A DNA stretch of 34,631 nucleotides from an uncultured bacterium (GTDB lineage Bacteria > Nitrospirota > Thermodesulfovibrionia > Thermodesulfovibrionales > Thermodesulfovibrionaceae), in assembly GCA_937924475.1 (NCBI GenBank), contig CALDSV010000062.1:1-34631 (forward strand), written 5' to 3'. Numbering within the stretch: position 1 is the stretch's first letter; every line of letters begins with the position of its first letter. The notes under the pieces are model-generated. The model was not told where the DNA came from and searched no databases. It saw only the letters and a list, made by a program, of their open reading frames with translations. Position numbers and translations under genes: made by a program. Shown here piece by piece: positions 32,800 through 34,631 of this stretch.

Positions 32800-34631
32800 A
32801 TGGAATTAAGAGACACATTAAAAAACATCTATCCTTTCAATACACTCTCCTTAGAGGAAATAGAGGATATTGCCTCATCTTCAGAAATAAAAATTTATAA
32901 AAAAAATGAAATCCTATTCAAAGAAGGCAGTGCTCCTTTAGACTTCCTATATCTAATTTTGGAAGGTGAAGTAATACTTGAAAGGGATTTTCATCCTTTG
33001 GATCATCTTAAAAAAGGAGATATTTTTGGGTATGTTTCCTTGGTTAGCGAAATGTCGCCTGCCTCTACTGCTATAATTGGTGATAATGAGACAAAAATTT
33101 TACTCATAAAAAAGGAAAAGTTCAACTCTTTAATAACTAAGAATGAAATTTTCTATAAATACTTTACTAAAGAACTTGCTAAAAGAGTTCATCAAGTTGC
33201 TTCTGTAAAAAGTTATTTCCAAATGGAAAGACTTCTTAATTTAAGAATAAAAGACATTAAGATCAAAGAGCCTCTGTTAATTAAAGGTGATGCTAATATA
33301 ATAGAAATTGCAAAAACTATGGCAAACCACGACACTACCTACTGTCTTGTAGAAAAAGATGGTGATATTGGAATAATAACCGAAAGAGATATAATAAAAA
33401 AAATTTTAGCGCAACAGTTAAATCCCTATGAAGTGAAAGCTCAAGATATTGCTACTTTTCCCATCATCTATATGGATGCCTCTGAACCTCTTTTCAATGC
33501 ATTACTTACAATGGCTAAATATGGAATAAGAAAATTAGTTATTAAAGATGCAGGAGCTATTTGGGGTATACTTGATGACAGAACGGTTATCTCTCACGAG
33601 AGCAAAAATATAGTTTTTCTCATTAAAGAAATTGATAGAGCTAAAAACTCTGAAGAACTCTCCTATTTATATTCACTTGTAAAAGAAAGTATAGTGGAAG
33701 GTGTAATGTCTGGGTTAGATCCTGAATATGTAGGCAAATACATAGCTGAATTAAATGATCATTTCATGAAAAGGGTTGCTAATATTGTTGAAAATGAATT
33801 GGGTGCACCTCCTTGTAAATACTCCATTATGGTAATAGGTTCAGAAGGCAGAAGAGAACAAAGTCTTACCACTGACCAAGATAATGCTTTGATATTCGAA
33901 GTTAATTCAGAGCAAAGGGAGTATTTTGAGAGATTTTCTGAAAAATATATAAATTATCTTACAGAAGTAGGATTTCCTCCCTGTCCAGGCAATGTGATGG
34001 TGAATAATCCTTATTGGAGGAGAGCAAAATTGGAATGGTTTAATGAAATAACAAAATGGATGGAAAATCCCAAACCTGAAAATATTCTTAATATTAGTAT
34101 ATTTTTTGATTTTAGGAATGTCTATGGAGAAGAACAATTAATAAACGAACTGTGGGATTTCATCTTCAAGAGAATTAAAACATCAAAGCACTTTTTACCT
34201 TTTTTAGCTTCCGAGGCAATAAAATTCAAACCTCCCATAGGTTTTTTAGGCTCTATAAAGACTGAAAAATTTGGAAAACACAAGGGAGAAATTGACATTA
34301 AAAAATACGGCATTTTCCCAATTACTCAAGGTGTAAGAGTTTTATCACTCCATAATGAGATTAGGAATTCTAATACTTTCGAAAGAATCAGAAAATTAAG
34401 AGAACTCTCTATTTTCACTAATGACTTTGGGCGAGACTTAGAGGAAGGATATCGATTCTTAATGTATTTGAGACTTAAATCTCAAGCAAAAAAAATTAGA
34501 AACAGAATTCCTCCAGACAATTACATAAATTTATCAGAATTATCAAAGACAGAAAGAGATATTCTTAAAGATGTTTTTAAAAAAATAGAGGAATTTCAAA
34601 AAATACTTTTTGATAAATATAACCTTCGCTA
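32800..34631 (+). CDS. cNMP-binding / CBS / DUF294 nucleotidyltransferase-like regulator (3' end outside window)
   Basis: Open for 610 codons to the window edge without a stop. The N-terminus (ELRDTLKNIYPFNTLSLEEI, then LYLILEGEVILERDF) is a cyclic-nucleotide-binding domain. A CBS pair follows at roughly residues 145-265 (MANHDTTYCLVEKDGDIGII). Next comes a DUF294 putative nucleotidyltransferase domain with GSEGRREQSLTTDQDNALIF (S348, D359, D361), and then the DUF294 C-terminal domain. Proteins of this architecture accompany VC_2705 symporters and are thought to control carboxylate uptake or metabolism. The ATG follows GTGAGG inside the previous stop. Confidence 0.92.
   Translation, partial: MELRDTLKNIYPFNTLSLEEIEDIASSSEIKIYKKNEILFKEGSAPLDFLYLILEGEVILERDFHPLDHLKKGDIFGYVSLVSEMSPASTAIIGDNETKILLIKKEKFNSLITKNEIFYKYFTKELAKRVHQVASVKSYFQMERLLNLRIKDIKIKEPLLIKGDANIIEIAKTMANHDTTYCLVEKDGDIGIITERDIIKKILAQQLNPYEVKAQDIATFPIIYMDASEPLFNALLTMAKYGIRKLVIKDAGAIWGILDDRTVISHESKNIVFLIKEIDRAKNSEELSYLYSLVKESIVEGVMSGLDPEYVGKYIAELNDHFMKRVANIVENELGAPPCKYSIMVIGSEGRREQSLTTDQDNALIFEVNSEQREYFERFSEKYINYLTEVGFPPCPGNVMVNNPYWRRAKLEWFNEITKWMENPKPENILNISIFFDFRNVYGEEQLINELWDFIFKRIKTSKHFLPFLASEAIKFKPPIGFLGSIKTEKFGKHKGEIDIKKYGIFPITQGVRVLSLHNEIRNSNTFERIRKLRELSIFTNDFGRDLEEGYRFLMYLRLKSQAKKIRNRIPPDNYINLSELSKTERDILKDVFKKIEEFQKILFDKYNLR

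Overview
The window looks like part of the chromosome of a thermophilic, AT-rich, low-GC bacterium. Small purine-rich genes are packed with ATGA overlaps, strong AGGAGG ribosome binding sites are common, and the gene set (type III-A CRISPR-Cas, dispersed TCATTGCGAG repeats, a VC_2705-type symporter block) resembles Thermodesulfovibrio and other Nitrospirota. That taxonomic placement is inference; there is no rRNA or marker gene here to prove it.

Layout. (1) 1-1812: a CRISPR array of 20 complete 36-bp repeats plus one disrupted repeat, continuing off the left edge, with its leader at 1586-1812. (2) 1813-9001, minus strand: a complete csm operon reading toward the array (csm1/cas10, csm2, csm3, csm4, csm5, csx3/crn3, cas6). 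(3) 9111-11534, plus strand: a divergent signalling pair, an SSO2081-like (NE0113 family) ring nuclease with a probable winged-helix C-terminus, and the cyclic-oligoadenylate-activated RNase Csx1. (4) 11606-13888: a mirror-image adaptation cassette cas2-cas1-cas1-cas2, in which the second Cas1 has lost most recognisable catalytic residues. (5) 13889-18150: an accessory zone. It holds dispersed repeats, two unannotated small proteins, a coiled-coil nuclease-like protein, a cas3 fragment cut off exactly at a second-family CRISPR repeat, a MITE-like element, a phage Mu F/PBECR2-type pseudogene, and a palindromic element carrying CRISPR-repeat-like flanks that also sits inside the main array. (6) 18246-29290: a pyrimidine/purine operon (pyrR-pyrB-pyrC-carA-orf79-carB-purH-globin/PsiE-purD), followed by tRNA-Leu. 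(7) 29582-34631: a DEDDh exonuclease, DUF4212 subunit, sodium:solute symporter, a YggT-like small membrane protein, and a cNMP/CBS/DUF294 regulator that runs off the right edge.

How the parts work together. Cas6 cuts the array transcript and the Csm complex carries crRNA. Target binding turns on Cas10 to make cyclic oligoadenylate, Csx1 responds, and two unrelated ring nucleases (Csx3 and the SSO2081-like protein) should switch the signal off. The most interesting signal is a 26-bp palindrome (TTTGTAATATT, four bases, then its inverse). It lies just upstream of the putative -35 box of the csm operon, of the cas2-cas1-cas1-cas2 operon and of the two-small-protein operon, centred about 52 bp before each predicted transcription start. 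The same palindrome overlaps the core promoter of the ring nuclease/winged-helix gene. This suggests a CRISPR regulon controlled by a signal-sensing factor, perhaps that protein itself, that may also include two undescribed small proteins.
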